Positions 17,008-25,591 of a stretch of 64,000 bases of DNA are shown here, piece by piece. The notes beneath the pieces were generated by a model. It was not told the origin of the DNA. It did not search any database and saw only the letters and a program-made list of their open reading frames with translations. The stretch comes from Halosimplex halobium (GTDB taxonomy: Archaea; Halobacteriota; Halobacteria; Halobacteriales; Haloarculaceae), in assembly GCF_051414055.1 (NCBI RefSeq), contig NZ_JBLKNX010000009.1:1-64000 (forward strand), in the 5' to 3' direction. Position 1 is the first letter of the stretch; the number at the start of each line of letters is the position of its first letter. The translations under genes were made by a program, and so were the position numbers.

Positions 17008-17742
17008 GTGAATCGACGGGCGTTTCTCGGGAGCGCCGGCGTGGCGCTGTCGCTCGGCGTCGCCGGTCGTCGCGCCGCGAGCACGCCGGATCCGGTCGTC
17101 GTCCGCGTCTGGTTCAGCGAGTCCGCGGCCACGCACGACGCCCTCGAGGACAGGGTCGAGGGGTACCTCGGTGCGGCGCTCGACGAGGCGCTCGACGCCG
17201 CCGTCGAACTGGAGTTCGCGCCGTCGACGGTCGCGCTACCCCACGAGGGCGGCAAGGCCTCGCTCGGGATGGACTGGCCCGTGACGGTCGCCGAGGGGCT
17301 GGTCGGGCTCGGGGAGGTCGACCCCGTCGGGGACGTGAACCTGCTCGTCACCGACGGCGACCCGCGGCGCCAGCCCGCCGGGTACGCGCGCCCGCACGTC
17401 GCCGCGGCGACCGGCGGGGCGTACATCGCTCGAATGCCGCCCGCCGAGGATCTCTCGGCGGTCGTCCCCTACTCGGTCCCCGCCGCCGCGACGCAGTTGC
17501 TCCTCCACGAGGTCGGCCACGCCCTCGGTGCCACCCACGCCCACGGGACGGCTCGCCGCGAGGGCGACGCGCTCGTCGCGAGCCCGATGGTCGGCAGCTA
17601 CCTCTGGGCGTCCGAGCGCGTCCGCGAGGCACAGCTCGCCGACGGGAGCGCCTGCGGCGGCGCGTACCCGAGCGACGACGGCGCCTCGGAGCGGCGACTC
17701 GGCCTGCGCTACGCCGACTGCGCCGCGGGTGCGCTACGGTGA
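17008..17742 (+). CDS. Tat-exported metzincin-like zinc metalloprotease
   Basis: 244 aa. The N-terminus VNRRAFLGSAGVALSLGVAG is a twin-arginine signal (NRRAFLG) followed by a hydrophobic core, so it should be exported folded. Around residue 168 the sequence LLHEVGHALGATHAHG carries the HExxHxxGxxH zinc motif of metzincins, and a Met in SPMVGSYLW may serve as the Met-turn. The rest (VRVWFSESAATHD) resembles secreted archaeal matrixin-like proteins. It ends tail to tail with an acidic lipoprotein. Substrate unknown. The GTG start gives the Tat motif directly. Confidence 0.8.
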   Translation: MNRRAFLGSAGVALSLGVAGRRAASTPDPVVVRVWFSESAATHDALEDRVEGYLGAALDEALDAAVELEFAPSTVALPHEGGKASLGMDWPVTVAEGLVGLGEVDPVGDVNLLVTDGDPRRQPAGYARPHVAAATGGAYIARMPPAEDLSAVVPYSVPAAATQLLLHEVGHALGATHAHGTARREGDALVASPMVGSYLWASERVREAQLADGSACGGAYPSDDGASERRLGLRYADCAAGALR

Positions 17743-17769
17743 CGAAAAATACGGCGAACGGTCGAGTCC

Positions 17770-18114
17770 TCAGCTCGCGTCGTCAGTTTCGGTCTCGGTG
17801 TCGTCCCCGACGATCCCGTCGTCGGTGTCGGTCTCCGTCTCGTTACCGACGACGCCGCCCTCGTCGGTGGGCGTTCCGTCCTCGGTCTCGTCTCCGAGGC
17901 CGTCCTCCTCAGTTTCGGTTTCAGTCTCGTCGCCGAGGCCGTCGCCTTCGGTCTCGGTGTCCATCAGGCCGTCGTCTTCCTCGGTCTCGTCGCCGGTCGC
18001 GTCGCCGTCGTCGCCGACGGCGGCCGTCTCGGTTCCGGCGCCCGGACCGGGACCCCCGCAGCCGGCGAGGGCGACCAGGGCGACGATGCAGACTGTCGCG
18101 AGTGTGCGGTACAT
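17770..18114 (-). CDS. Acidic repeat lipoprotein
   Basis: 114 aa. A short signal MYRTLATVCIVALVALAGC ends in a lipobox (LAGC), so the Cys is probably lipidated and the protein anchored outside the membrane. The remainder is nearly all Asp, Glu, Thr and Gly, with imperfect repeats such as GDETETE and EDGLGDETE; no folded domain is expected. A reverse-strand box cgtataac (18145-18152) lies 31-38 nt upstream. A relic transposon begins just beyond that promoter. It is convergent with the Tat protease gene. Confidence 0.72.
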   Translation of the reverse strand: MYRTLATVCIVALVALAGCGGPGPGAGTETAAVGDDGDATGDETEEDDGLMDTETEGDGLGDETETETEEDGLGDETEDGTPTDEGGVVGNETETDTDDGIVGDDTETETDDAS

Positions 18115-18159
18115 GCGTTTCGACCCTGGGGAGTCGGCCGTTTCGTTATACGCTGAACA

Positions 18160-18666
18160 GGCGCAATACCACGGCCTTCAGGCCGTGGATACGCGCCGTC
18201 ACTTGTGCTCACAGTCCACCGTTCAAACGCCGTCCCCGAGTTTCCCATAGTGACGTTTATGTGATAGGACGCCCTACTGAGGAGTAGGAATCGGTCGGAA
18301 CGGAGCGGATTCCGAACCGTCCTTCGGAGGTGGCCTGTCCACCCACGTAACGAGGCAATATCCGAAAGGGCAGTCGGTGAACACACATGCTAGAAGCGTG
18401 TGCCCGTACCGACTGCTCAAAGCAAACCAGACGATACCCCCAAGTCCGGTGACGCTTGCCGGCGTCCCCGTGGCAAAAACAACACAGGGACGCTGTACAC
18501 GGTCGAGGAGAGGGGTAACGGCGGCTTGGCACCGCCAGCAGTCCACCAGTCCGATACCGTGGGACTACCCGTGCCCGAAAGGGCTTGGAGTCCGGTGATT
18601 GGACTGCAAACCTGAAACTCCCACCGCTCGGGATTCCTCCGCGTTTACGCGGAGGAGGGTGTCAAT
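18160..18666 (+). mobile_element. Relic IS200/IS605-type element (PATE-like, TnpB tail and guide-RNA end)
   Basis: The left end has a hairpin ccacggcc-ttca-ggccgtgg (18169-18188) inside outer arms ggcgc/gcgcc. The right end has cctccgcgt-tt-acgcggagg (18636-18655) followed by agggtgtcaa, the layout I know from haloarchaeal TnpB (IS1341-type) right ends, where the guide (omega/sot) RNA lies. The last ~170 nt contain hairpins such as gcccgaaagggc, and one frame reads VEERGNGGLAP, like the tail of haloarchaeal TnpB. No tnpA or intact tnpB is present. It matches palindrome-associated, transposase-less elements (PATEs). Borders are approximate. Confidence 0.6.
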
Positions 18667-18912
18667 CGCGGGCATTCGAAGGAGGGACGCAACGTTTCCC
18701 CCGTTGTGTCCGTCCCGGCGGCGCCAAACCCACACTTACTGTGGCGGTCTGCCACGCCTACCCGAACCGCCGGACCGAACGGACACCGCCGCGGGACCGT
18801 CCGGCAGTACCCGGGGTCCACGAGCGCCGACACGGGACCGCTCGCAGGCACCGAGCAGAGCCCGGTCGCACGCCCCGGAAGGACTTTCTCCGTGCCGCCG
18901 TTTGCCCGGGGT

Positions 18913-20742
18913 ATGTACGACCTCGACCGGTATCTCAACGTGCGCAGCGCCTACGGCGCGTCGTTCGCGCCCGACGGGACGCTGTCGTTCCTGCTCGACG
19001 CCACCGGCACCCCCCAGGTCTGGACGCTCGACGAACCCGGGCGGTGGCCGGTCCAGCGCACCTTCTTCGAGGAGCGGGTCACCTTCGCCTCGTGGTCGCC
19101 GGAGCGCCGGGAACTCGCCTTCGGCATGGACGAGGGCGGCAACGAGCGCGCCCAGCTCTACCGGCTGGACGCCGACGACGGGACGATCACCGACCTCACC
19201 GACCGCCCCGACGCCAAGCACCGCTGGGGCGGGTGGTCCCACGACGGCGACCGCTTCGCGTTCGCCGCCAACCGCCGCGACGAGTCCGTCTTCGACGTGT
19301 ACGTCCAGGACCGGACGGGGACGGGCGACGACGCCGAACTCGTCCACGAGGGCGACGGCTGGCTGTCGGTCGGCGGCTGGGCGCCCGACGACGACCGCCT
19401 GCTGGTCTCGCAGGCCCACTGGAACTTCGACCAGGACCTGTACGTCCTCGACCTCGACTCCGGCGAGCGCCGACACCTCACGCCCCACGCCGGCGACGTG
19501 CGGTTCACGAGCGCCCAGTGGAGCCCCGACGGCGACGCCCTCTACCTGACCACCGACTACGAGTCGGACACGAAGTACCTCGCTCGCCTCGACCTGGCGG
19601 CCGTCGGCGACGACCCCGACGAGTCCGACCTCGCGGCGGCGCTCGACACCGTGGCAGACGGGGGCGAGTGGAACGTCGGCGGCGTGGCGCTGGACGACGA
19701 GACCGGCCGGCTCGTCTACTCGCGCAACGTCGACGGTTACACCGACCTCACCGTCGGCGAACTCGCCGGACCGACCGAGATCGACGAGTTCCCCGCGCCG
19801 GACCTCCCGGGCGGGGTCGCCGGCGGCGTCGCCTTCGACGACGACGCCGGGCGGTTCGCGCTCTCGGCGACCGGCCGGACCGAGAACACGAACGTCTACG
19901 TCGTCGAGGCCGAGACGGGTGACGTCGAGCGCTGGACCGACGCCTCCACCGCGGGCATCCCGAAGTCCTCGTTCGTCGAGCCCGAACTCGTCCGCTACCC
20001 CACGTTCGACGACCGGGAGATCCCCGGGTTCTTTTCGCTGCCGGACGACTGGGAAGCCGGCCAGACCCCGGTGATCGTCGACATCCACGGCGGTCCGGAG
20101 AGCCAGCGGCGGCCCTCGTTCGCCGGACTCACGCAGTACTTCCTCTCGCGGGGGTACGCCGTCTTCGAGCCGAACGTCCGCGGGTCGACGGGCTATGGAC
20201 GGGAGTACACCCACCTCGACGACGTGGAGAAGCGGATGGACTCCGTGGCGGACGTCGAGGCAGCCGTCGAGTGGCTGACGGACCACGAAGCGATCGACCC
20301 CGACCGCGTGGTCGCGATGGGCGGCTCCTACGGCGGGTTCATGGTGCTGGCGGCGCTGACGGAGTACCCCGACCTGTGGGCCGCCGGCGTCGACGTGGTC
20401 GGCATCGCCAACTTCGTCACGTTCCTGGAGAACACCGGGCCGTGGCGCCGCGAGTTGCGGGAAGCGGAGTACGGCTCGCTCGACGAGGACCGGGCGTTCC
20501 TCGAATCGGTCTCCCCGATCAACAACGTCGAGTCGATCGCGGCGCCGCTGTTCGTCCTCCACGGCGCCAACGACCCGCGGGTCCCCCTGGGGGAGGCCGA
20601 ACAGATCGTCGAGAAAGCCGCCGAGCAGGGCGTCCCGGTCGAGAAGCTCGTCTTCGACGACGAGGGCCACGGCATCACCAAGCGGGAGAACCGGATCGAG
20701 GCCTACACGGCGGTCGTCGACTTCCTCGACGAACACGTCTGA
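18913..20742 (+). CDS. S9 family prolyl oligopeptidase-type peptidase
   Basis: 609 aa. The N-terminal ~330 residues form a WD40/PD40-like beta-propeller (repeated FASWSPERRELAFG, GGWSHDGDRFAFAANRRD, AQWSPDGDALYLTTD). The C-terminal alpha/beta hydrolase has IVDIHGGPESQ, nucleophile S472 in GGSYGGF, D554 in GANDPR and H586 in EGHG. This is the acylaminoacyl-peptidase/dipeptidyl-peptidase branch, cleaving short peptides in the cytoplasm; no signal peptide is seen from the chosen ATG. The frame extends upstream into the region beyond the relic element without protein-like composition. Confidence 0.92.
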   Translation: MYDLDRYLNVRSAYGASFAPDGTLSFLLDATGTPQVWTLDEPGRWPVQRTFFEERVTFASWSPERRELAFGMDEGGNERAQLYRLDADDGTITDLTDRPDAKHRWGGWSHDGDRFAFAANRRDESVFDVYVQDRTGTGDDAELVHEGDGWLSVGGWAPDDDRLLVSQAHWNFDQDLYVLDLDSGERRHLTPHAGDVRFTSAQWSPDGDALYLTTDYESDTKYLARLDLAAVGDDPDESDLAAALDTVADGGEWNVGGVALDDETGRLVYSRNVDGYTDLTVGELAGPTEIDEFPAPDLPGGVAGGVAFDDDAGRFALSATGRTENTNVYVVEAETGDVERWTDASTAGIPKSSFVEPELVRYPTFDDREIPGFFSLPDDWEAGQTPVIVDIHGGPESQRRPSFAGLTQYFLSRGYAVFEPNVRGSTGYGREYTHLDDVEKRMDSVADVEAAVEWLTDHEAIDPDRVVAMGGSYGGFMVLAALTEYPDLWAAGVDVVGIANFVTFLENTGPWRRELREAEYGSLDEDRAFLESVSPINNVESIAAPLFVLHGANDPRVPLGEAEQIVEKAAEQGVPVEKLVFDDEGHGITKRENRIEAYTAVVDFLDEHV

Positions 20743-20762
20743 GCGATGAGGGGACACCGGGG

Positions 20763-21311
20763 ATGACCGACGCCGACCTGCAGCGGCGTTCCCGCGAGCG
20801 CGTCGCCGACTGGCTGGCAGACCTGCGCGAGCGCGGCGACGGCTTCGAGCGTGTGGAAAAGCGCTGGGAACTCGCGCCCGACGCCTACGAGCGCGACCGC
20901 GAGCGGATCGCCGCCGGGGCCAACGGCGGCGCCGGGATCTGGGTCACGAACGACGCCGGCGAGGTGCTGCTCGTCCGCAACGAGGGCGACGATGGGTGGG
21001 CGGACCCCGGCGGCAAGCGCGAGGCCGGCGAGTCCTTCGAGGCGGCCGCCTGCCGGGAGGTCCGCGAGGAGACCGCCGTCGAGGCGACGATCGCGGGCGT
21101 CCGCGAGGCGCACGTCCTCGAACTCGTCGACCGGACGGACCCCGAGCGGCCGGCACTGGCCAGCCTCATCGTGATCTTCGACGGGGAGCACGCGGGCGGC
21201 GAGCCGCGGCCACGGGAGGGAGAGATCGCCGCCGTCCAGTGGGCCGCGGAGCCGCCGGAGACGGTGCTGTACCCCGAGGTCGCCGACCGGCCGTACCCGG
21301 CGGGCGAGTGA
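20763..21311 (+). CDS. Nudix hydrolase
   Basis: 182 aa. A complete Nudix box (G-x5-E-x7-REVREE-x-A-V) spans about 84-106, starting GGKREAGESF and ending REVREETAV, so it should hydrolyse a nucleoside diphosphate linked to another group with Mg. An alpha-helical N-terminal extension of about 50 residues (rich in Arg/Asp/Glu) precedes the fold. Substrate cannot be predicted. It starts 20 nt after the S9 peptidase gene and is followed by a second Nudix-like gene whose catalytic box is degenerate. Confidence 0.87.
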   Translation: MTDADLQRRSRERVADWLADLRERGDGFERVEKRWELAPDAYERDRERIAAGANGGAGIWVTNDAGEVLLVRNEGDDGWADPGGKREAGESFEAAACREVREETAVEATIAGVREAHVLELVDRTDPERPALASLIVIFDGEHAGGEPRPREGEIAAVQWAAEPPETVLYPEVADRPYPAGE

Positions 21312-21358
21312 CCGAGGCGGCCGGCGACCCGCTCGCGAGCCCTGAACGAAGGAACGGG

Positions 21359-21363
21359 TTTAT
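21359..21363 (+). promoter_or_regulatory. Promoter deciding the start of the second Nudix-like gene
   Basis: tttat inside gggtttatgg sits 26-30 nt before the ATG at 21389, the leaderless spacing. It favours that ATG over an ATG that overlaps the box itself and over a GTG at 21308 overlapping the upstream stop. Confidence 0.55.
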
Positions 21364-21388
21364 GGTGGAGTGGGCGCTGGTGCGGACG

Positions 21389-21955
21389 ATGGCCGTGGCC
21401 GAGGTCTCCCGGGACAGGGTGGAGGAGCGGCTGGTCGCGCTGGAGGACGAGTACAGCGGATTCCCGGTCAACCAGACGACGCTCGCGGTGGCGAGCGACG
21501 CCTACGAGCGGGCGGGCGACCGCTGCGAGGACGGGATCGTCGACGCGTACGTCCAGCTGTACAACGACAGCGAGGACGTGCTGCTGGTCGAGCGCGACGG
21601 CGAGTGGGCCGTCCCCCACGGCGAACCGGCGACCGACGAGCGCGTCGTCCCCGGGACCGAGGCCGCGATCCGCGAGGCCACGGGGGTCGACTGTTCGCTG
21701 ACCGACCTCGCGCGCGTGACGATCCTCGGCGTCCGCGACGAGGACGACCCCGAGCGGCCGCCGGTCTACCGCCTGATCGCCGTCTTCGTCGCCGAGACGG
21801 AGGGCTCGGCGGCGACCGGAGCCACGTCGGCGGAAGGGACGACCCGGGGAACCGGGACGGACGGCGACCCCGCCGGCGACACAACCGACGATACGACACC
21901 CGAGGGCGTCCGCTGGCACCCCACCCTGCCCGAGTCGGCCGTCCCCCCGCACTGA
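21389..21955 (+). CDS. Nudix-fold protein with degenerate catalytic box
   Basis: 188 aa from the promoter-supported ATG (MAVAEVSRDRVEERL). The middle has the Nudix layout (AYVQLYNDSEDVLLVERDGEWAVP, then a G-E-P lead-in), but where REUXEE should stand it reads AIREATGVD, so metal-binding Glu residues are lost. It may bind rather than hydrolyse a nucleotide derivative, or be a scaffold. A Thr/Gly/Asp-rich insert precedes the C-terminal GVRWHPTLPES. It lies directly downstream of an intact Nudix hydrolase and may have arisen by duplication. Confidence 0.7.
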   Translation: MAVAEVSRDRVEERLVALEDEYSGFPVNQTTLAVASDAYERAGDRCEDGIVDAYVQLYNDSEDVLLVERDGEWAVPHGEPATDERVVPGTEAAIREATGVDCSLTDLARVTILGVRDEDDPERPPVYRLIAVFVAETEGSAATGATSAEGTTRGTGTDGDPAGDTTDDTTPEGVRWHPTLPESAVPPH

Positions 21956-22036
21956 CGGGGCTCTCGCGGCGCCTCGGAGCGGCGGGAACTCGATCCACCG
22001 GAACACTTACCGCGGCGCTGTCCCCTACACCCGGCA

Positions 22037-22783
22037 GTGGCAGCCATCGAGACCGACGGGCTCACGAAGCGCTACGGGTCGGTCGCCGCCGTCGAGGGGC
22101 TGGACCTGACCGTCGAGTCGGGGACTATCTACGGCTTCCTCGGCCCCAACGGCGCCGGCAAGACGACCACGATGCGGCTGCTGACCGGGCTGACCCGCCC
22201 CAGCGACGGGACCGCGACCGTCGCCGGCGTCGACGTGCGCGACCGCGACCGGCTCGGCGAGCGGATCGGCTACGTCCCCGACACGCCGCCGCTGTACGAG
22301 AAGCTCACCGCCCGCGAGCAGCTCTCGGCGGTGGCCGACGTGCGCGGGCTCGACCCCGAACGGGCCCGCGAGCGGGTCGACGCCCTGTTCGACCGGTTCG
22401 GGCTGGCCGCCGCCGACGACCGCATCCAGAGCTACTCGAAGGGGATGAAACAGAAGACCAGCGTGATTCAGGCCGTCGTCCACGAGCCCGACGTGCTCTT
22501 CCTGGACGAGCCGACCAGCGGGCTCGACCCCAACGCCGCGCGGACGCTCAAGGAACTGCTCGTCGAGCTGCGCGACGACGGGACGGCCGTCTTCCTGTCG
22601 ACGCACGTGCTCTCGGTGGTCGACGAACTGGCCGACACCGTCGGCCTGCTCTCGGACGGGCGGCTGCTCGCCGAGGACGACCCCGAACGGCTGGTCGCCG
22701 CCCGCGACGGTGACACGCTGGAGGACGCCTTCGTCGAGTTGACGAGCGACGACGTGGCGGTCCGCCTGCGCGAGTCGCCATGA
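22037..22783 (+). CDS. ABC transporter ATP-binding protein
   Basis: 248 aa ATPase subunit with Walker A GPNGAGKTTT (about 36-45), Q-loop-region GYVPDTPPLYEKLT, signature SYSKGMKQK (variant of LSGGQ), Walker B VLFLDEPTSGLD and switch STH. The substitution SKGMKQ is usual for exporters of the ABC-2 and Nod/drug type. It starts with GTG, 28 nt after cttac (22006-22010). Its stop overlaps the start of the permease gene (ATGA), so the two form one transporter. Confidence 0.9.
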   Translation: MAAIETDGLTKRYGSVAAVEGLDLTVESGTIYGFLGPNGAGKTTTMRLLTGLTRPSDGTATVAGVDVRDRDRLGERIGYVPDTPPLYEKLTAREQLSAVADVRGLDPERARERVDALFDRFGLAAADDRIQSYSKGMKQKTSVIQAVVHEPDVLFLDEPTSGLDPNAARTLKELLVELRDDGTAVFLSTHVLSVVDELADTVGLLSDGRLLAEDDPERLVAARDGDTLEDAFVELTSDDVAVRLRESP

Positions 22784-24369
22784 CCGACCCGGCCGTCGTC
22801 GTCGCGCGGACGGCCCTCCGCCAGACCTACCGGAAGGTCCGCGAGTCGGCGCGGATGACGGCCTTCTTCCTGCTCATCCCGGCGTTCTTCGGGCTGCAGG
22901 TCTCCGGCCTCGTCGGGCCGGGCGCCTACGACCTGGGCCGGCGGTTCGCCGCCGGCGAGGTCGCGCCGGTCGTGACCCGCCTCCGCGGGGCGGTGCTGGC
23001 GGGGCTCGTCCTGCTCGCGCTGATGGGCGTGCTCGGCGCCGCGGGCGGCAACAGCGAGTTCAAGGACCGCTACGTGGCCTTCCTGACGGCGACGGACACC
23101 CGCGCGGTCGCCGTCGGGAGCGTCGCGCGCCAGACCGCCGTCTGGACGGCGCTGTTCTGGCCGGTGGCGCTCGCCGGCGCGGTCGCCTTCTCCCTCGGCG
23201 CCGGCGAGCCGGTCGCGGCCGTCTCGCTGGTCGCGGGCAGCCTCTGGCTGTTCGTCGTCGCCGGCGTCGCGACCGCCCCCGTGGGCTTCGCCGCGCGGTG
23301 GGTGCTCGACGGCTACGGGCTCTCGAACAACGCCCGGTTCAGCCTCGGGGTCGGGATGCTCGGGCTGTTCTACCTCGTCCTGTTCACCCGCGAGGCGGTC
23401 GGCGCCGCGCTGGCGCCGACGCCGCTGTCGTGGGCCGGGGACCTGCTGCTCGTGACCGTCCCCGGCGCCGGCGCCTCGCTCCCCCGCGCCGGCGGGTTCC
23501 TCCTCGGGAGCGTCGGCCTCCTGTTCGCGTCGCTGGCGGCCACGGTCCGCCTCGCCGAGGCCGTCTGGTACGGCGACCGCCCGATCGACGACGGGGGTGA
23601 CGAGGCCGGGGCGCCGCCGGCGACGGCGACACCCGTCAGGGACGTGCTCGCGTCGGTCGTCCCGCGGCCGACCGCCGCGCTCGTCGAGACGACCTGGCGC
23701 CGGACGAAGCGCACGCCGAAGACGCTGTGGTACGTCTACCCGGCTATCTTCGTCGGGCTCGTCACGGCCGAACAGCTGGTCTACAGCGGCCCCTTCGGCG
23801 CCGCGATGTACGCGCCCCTCGTCGCCTTTACCGGCGCGCTGGCCGCCGGCAGCGGCTTCACGCTCAACCCGCTGGGTACCGAGGGCGACGCCCTGCCCGC
23901 CCTGCTCACCGCCGGCGTCTCCGGGGCGACGTTCGTCCGCGCGAAGGCCTACGCCGTCGTCCTCCCCGCGATGCCGCTGCTCGTCGGCGCCGCGCTGGGC
24001 ACCGCCATCGGCGCCGGCGTCCGCTCGCCACTGGTCGTCGCCGCCGTCGGCGTGTTCGCCGTCGCCCTGGCGGTCGCCGCGCCGCTCGTCTCGCTCGCCG
24101 TCGGCGTCCACTACCCGCCCGGCGACGAGGGGCTGCTCGGCGAGGACGTACAGATCCCGAACAAGTCCGCCTCCGCGGCCTACACCCTCGGGATGATCCT
24201 CGTCGGCGCACCGGGGCTCGGCACCCTCGGGGCCTACGCCCGACCGGCCGCGGTCGACCCGGTGACCGTCGCCGCCGGCGTCTGCGTGACCGCGGTCTTC
24301 GCGGCCGCCGTCTCCTGGCGGGCCTACCGCCACGCCGTCGCGAAGGTCGACGCCTACTCAGTGGAGTGA
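22780..24369 (+). CDS. ABC transporter permease, multi-helix (ABC-2-like)
   Basis: 529 aa, largely hydrophobic with about 10-12 helices, for example RMTAFFLLIPAFFGLQVSGL near 24-43, LAGLVLLALMGVLGAAGG, and a last one near AGVCVTAVFAAAVSWRAYR. It is translated together with the upstream ATPase and should form the membrane pore of that exporter. The substrate cannot be inferred. The large size and two clusters of helices suggest a fused pair of six-helix units. No soluble binding protein gene is adjacent, which fits export. Confidence 0.82.
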   Translation: MTDPAVVVARTALRQTYRKVRESARMTAFFLLIPAFFGLQVSGLVGPGAYDLGRRFAAGEVAPVVTRLRGAVLAGLVLLALMGVLGAAGGNSEFKDRYVAFLTATDTRAVAVGSVARQTAVWTALFWPVALAGAVAFSLGAGEPVAAVSLVAGSLWLFVVAGVATAPVGFAARWVLDGYGLSNNARFSLGVGMLGLFYLVLFTREAVGAALAPTPLSWAGDLLLVTVPGAGASLPRAGGFLLGSVGLLFASLAATVRLAEAVWYGDRPIDDGGDEAGAPPATATPVRDVLASVVPRPTAALVETTWRRTKRTPKTLWYVYPAIFVGLVTAEQLVYSGPFGAAMYAPLVAFTGALAAGSGFTLNPLGTEGDALPALLTAGVSGATFVRAKAYAVVLPAMPLLVGAALGTAIGAGVRSPLVVAAVGVFAVALAVAAPLVSLAVGVHYPPGDEGLLGEDVQIPNKSASAAYTLGMILVGAPGLGTLGAYARPAAVDPVTVAAGVCVTAVFAAAVSWRAYRHAVAKVDAYSVE

Positions 24370-24417
24370 CGGACCCGAACCGAAACCGACTCCCGTCGAG
24401 CGGGGGCTCCTGGTACC

Positions 24418-25185
24418 ATGACGGAGAACGCAGACGGCATCAGCGTCGAGGGGCAGAACGCGGTGGTCATCGGCGGCACGAGCGGCATCGGGCTGGAGAT
24501 CGCCCGGGCGTTCGCCCGCGACGGGGCGGACGTGGTCGCGACCAGCCGCTCGGAAGAATCGGTCGCCGAGGCCGCCGCGGAACTGCGGGACCTGGGCGCC
24601 GAGACGGTCGAGGTGACCTGCAACGTCCGCGACCCCGACTCCATCGAGAACCTCCGGGAGACCGTCGAGGAGGCGCTCGGCGAGATCGACACGCTCGTCA
24701 CCTCCCAGGGCTCGGTCGCGACGACGCCGGTCACGGAGATGAGCGACGAGGAGTGGGCCCAGGACATCGACGTGCTCCTGACGGGCGCGTTCCGGGCGAT
24801 CCGCGAGTTCGGCGCCGCCATGGACGAGGGCAGCATCATCAACATCTCCTCGATGTCGGCCCGCCAGTCCCGGGAGGCCCGGCCGAGCTACGTCTCCGCG
24901 AAGGCCGGCCTGGACGGGCTCACCCGCGCGGCGGCCGCCGACCTCGCGCCCGAGGTGCGAGTCAACGCCATCGCCCCCGGCTTCGTCAAGACCGAACTCG
25001 CCGGCCCGAAACTGGAGGACGGCTCCGAGTTCCGCGAGGGCGTCGACGAGCGGACGCCGATGGACCGCGTGGCGACCCCCGACGAGATCAGCGGCGCCGC
25101 GCTCTACCTCGCCAGCGACGCCGCCTCGTTCACCACCGGCGAGATCGTCACCATCGACGGCGGCTACGACCGCAGTTCGGTCTGA
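24418..25185 (+). CDS. Short-chain dehydrogenase/reductase (SDR)
   Basis: 255 aa classical SDR. It has the cofactor loop GGTSGIG (19-25), NISSMSA with the catalytic Ser, YVSAK with Tyr and Lys, and the NAIAPGFVKTEL segment after the active site. The cofactor-selecting region ATSRSEES (R near 42) hints at NADP(H). The reaction is oxidation/reduction of an alcohol or ketone; the substrate is unknown. It follows the ABC permease by about 48 nt without a clear box, so it may be part of the same transcript. Confidence 0.88.
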   Translation: MTENADGISVEGQNAVVIGGTSGIGLEIARAFARDGADVVATSRSEESVAEAAAELRDLGAETVEVTCNVRDPDSIENLRETVEEALGEIDTLVTSQGSVATTPVTEMSDEEWAQDIDVLLTGAFRAIREFGAAMDEGSIINISSMSARQSREARPSYVSAKAGLDGLTRAAAADLAPEVRVNAIAPGFVKTELAGPKLEDGSEFREGVDERTPMDRVATPDEISGAALYLASDAASFTTGEIVTIDGGYDRSSV

Positions 25186-25591
25186 CCGGGACCGCCCGTG
25201 CTCCCCGGCGGTATCGGTGCCGAGCAGTCCACCGATTCGGGTAGCGCTGACAGGTGCCCGCGCCGGCCGGCGCGAGACCGGGGCTGTCGACCGGTCCCCG
25301 CGTCGCCGACGGGTCGACGGTTGCCACTGGAATCGCTGGACGGCGGCGACAAATATCGGCTTTTTCGCGCCGTGGCTCGCCCTACCGATGGGCCGGACGG
25401 CGTCCGTCCGGGCACACCCCCGGGCCGTCACTCGGTCGAGGGGTCGGGCAGTCTCTGCGGGGTGAGCGACCGCTCACTCCGCGGGTAACGAGAGGTTGTC
25501 GCGGCGCCGGCCCGCGGTTACTCGGAGTGGTCGCCGCGTTACTCGGAGTGGTCTCCGAATAACAACGACCGCGGTATCCGTGGCCGGCACC
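25186..25591. other. 406-bp intergenic region with two direct repeats
   Basis: No gene-like frame was found. The only notable element is gttactcggagtggt occurring twice (25517-25531 and 25538-25552) with a 21-bp period, roughly two helical turns, 40-75 nt before the FG-GAP protein start. It could be a pair of regulator sites. Confidence 0.45.

Noticed and set aside
18377..18615. Two short overlapping forward frames inside the relic element
   Set aside because: Composition and lack of promoter suggest degenerate TnpB tail or guide-RNA sequence and not new genes.
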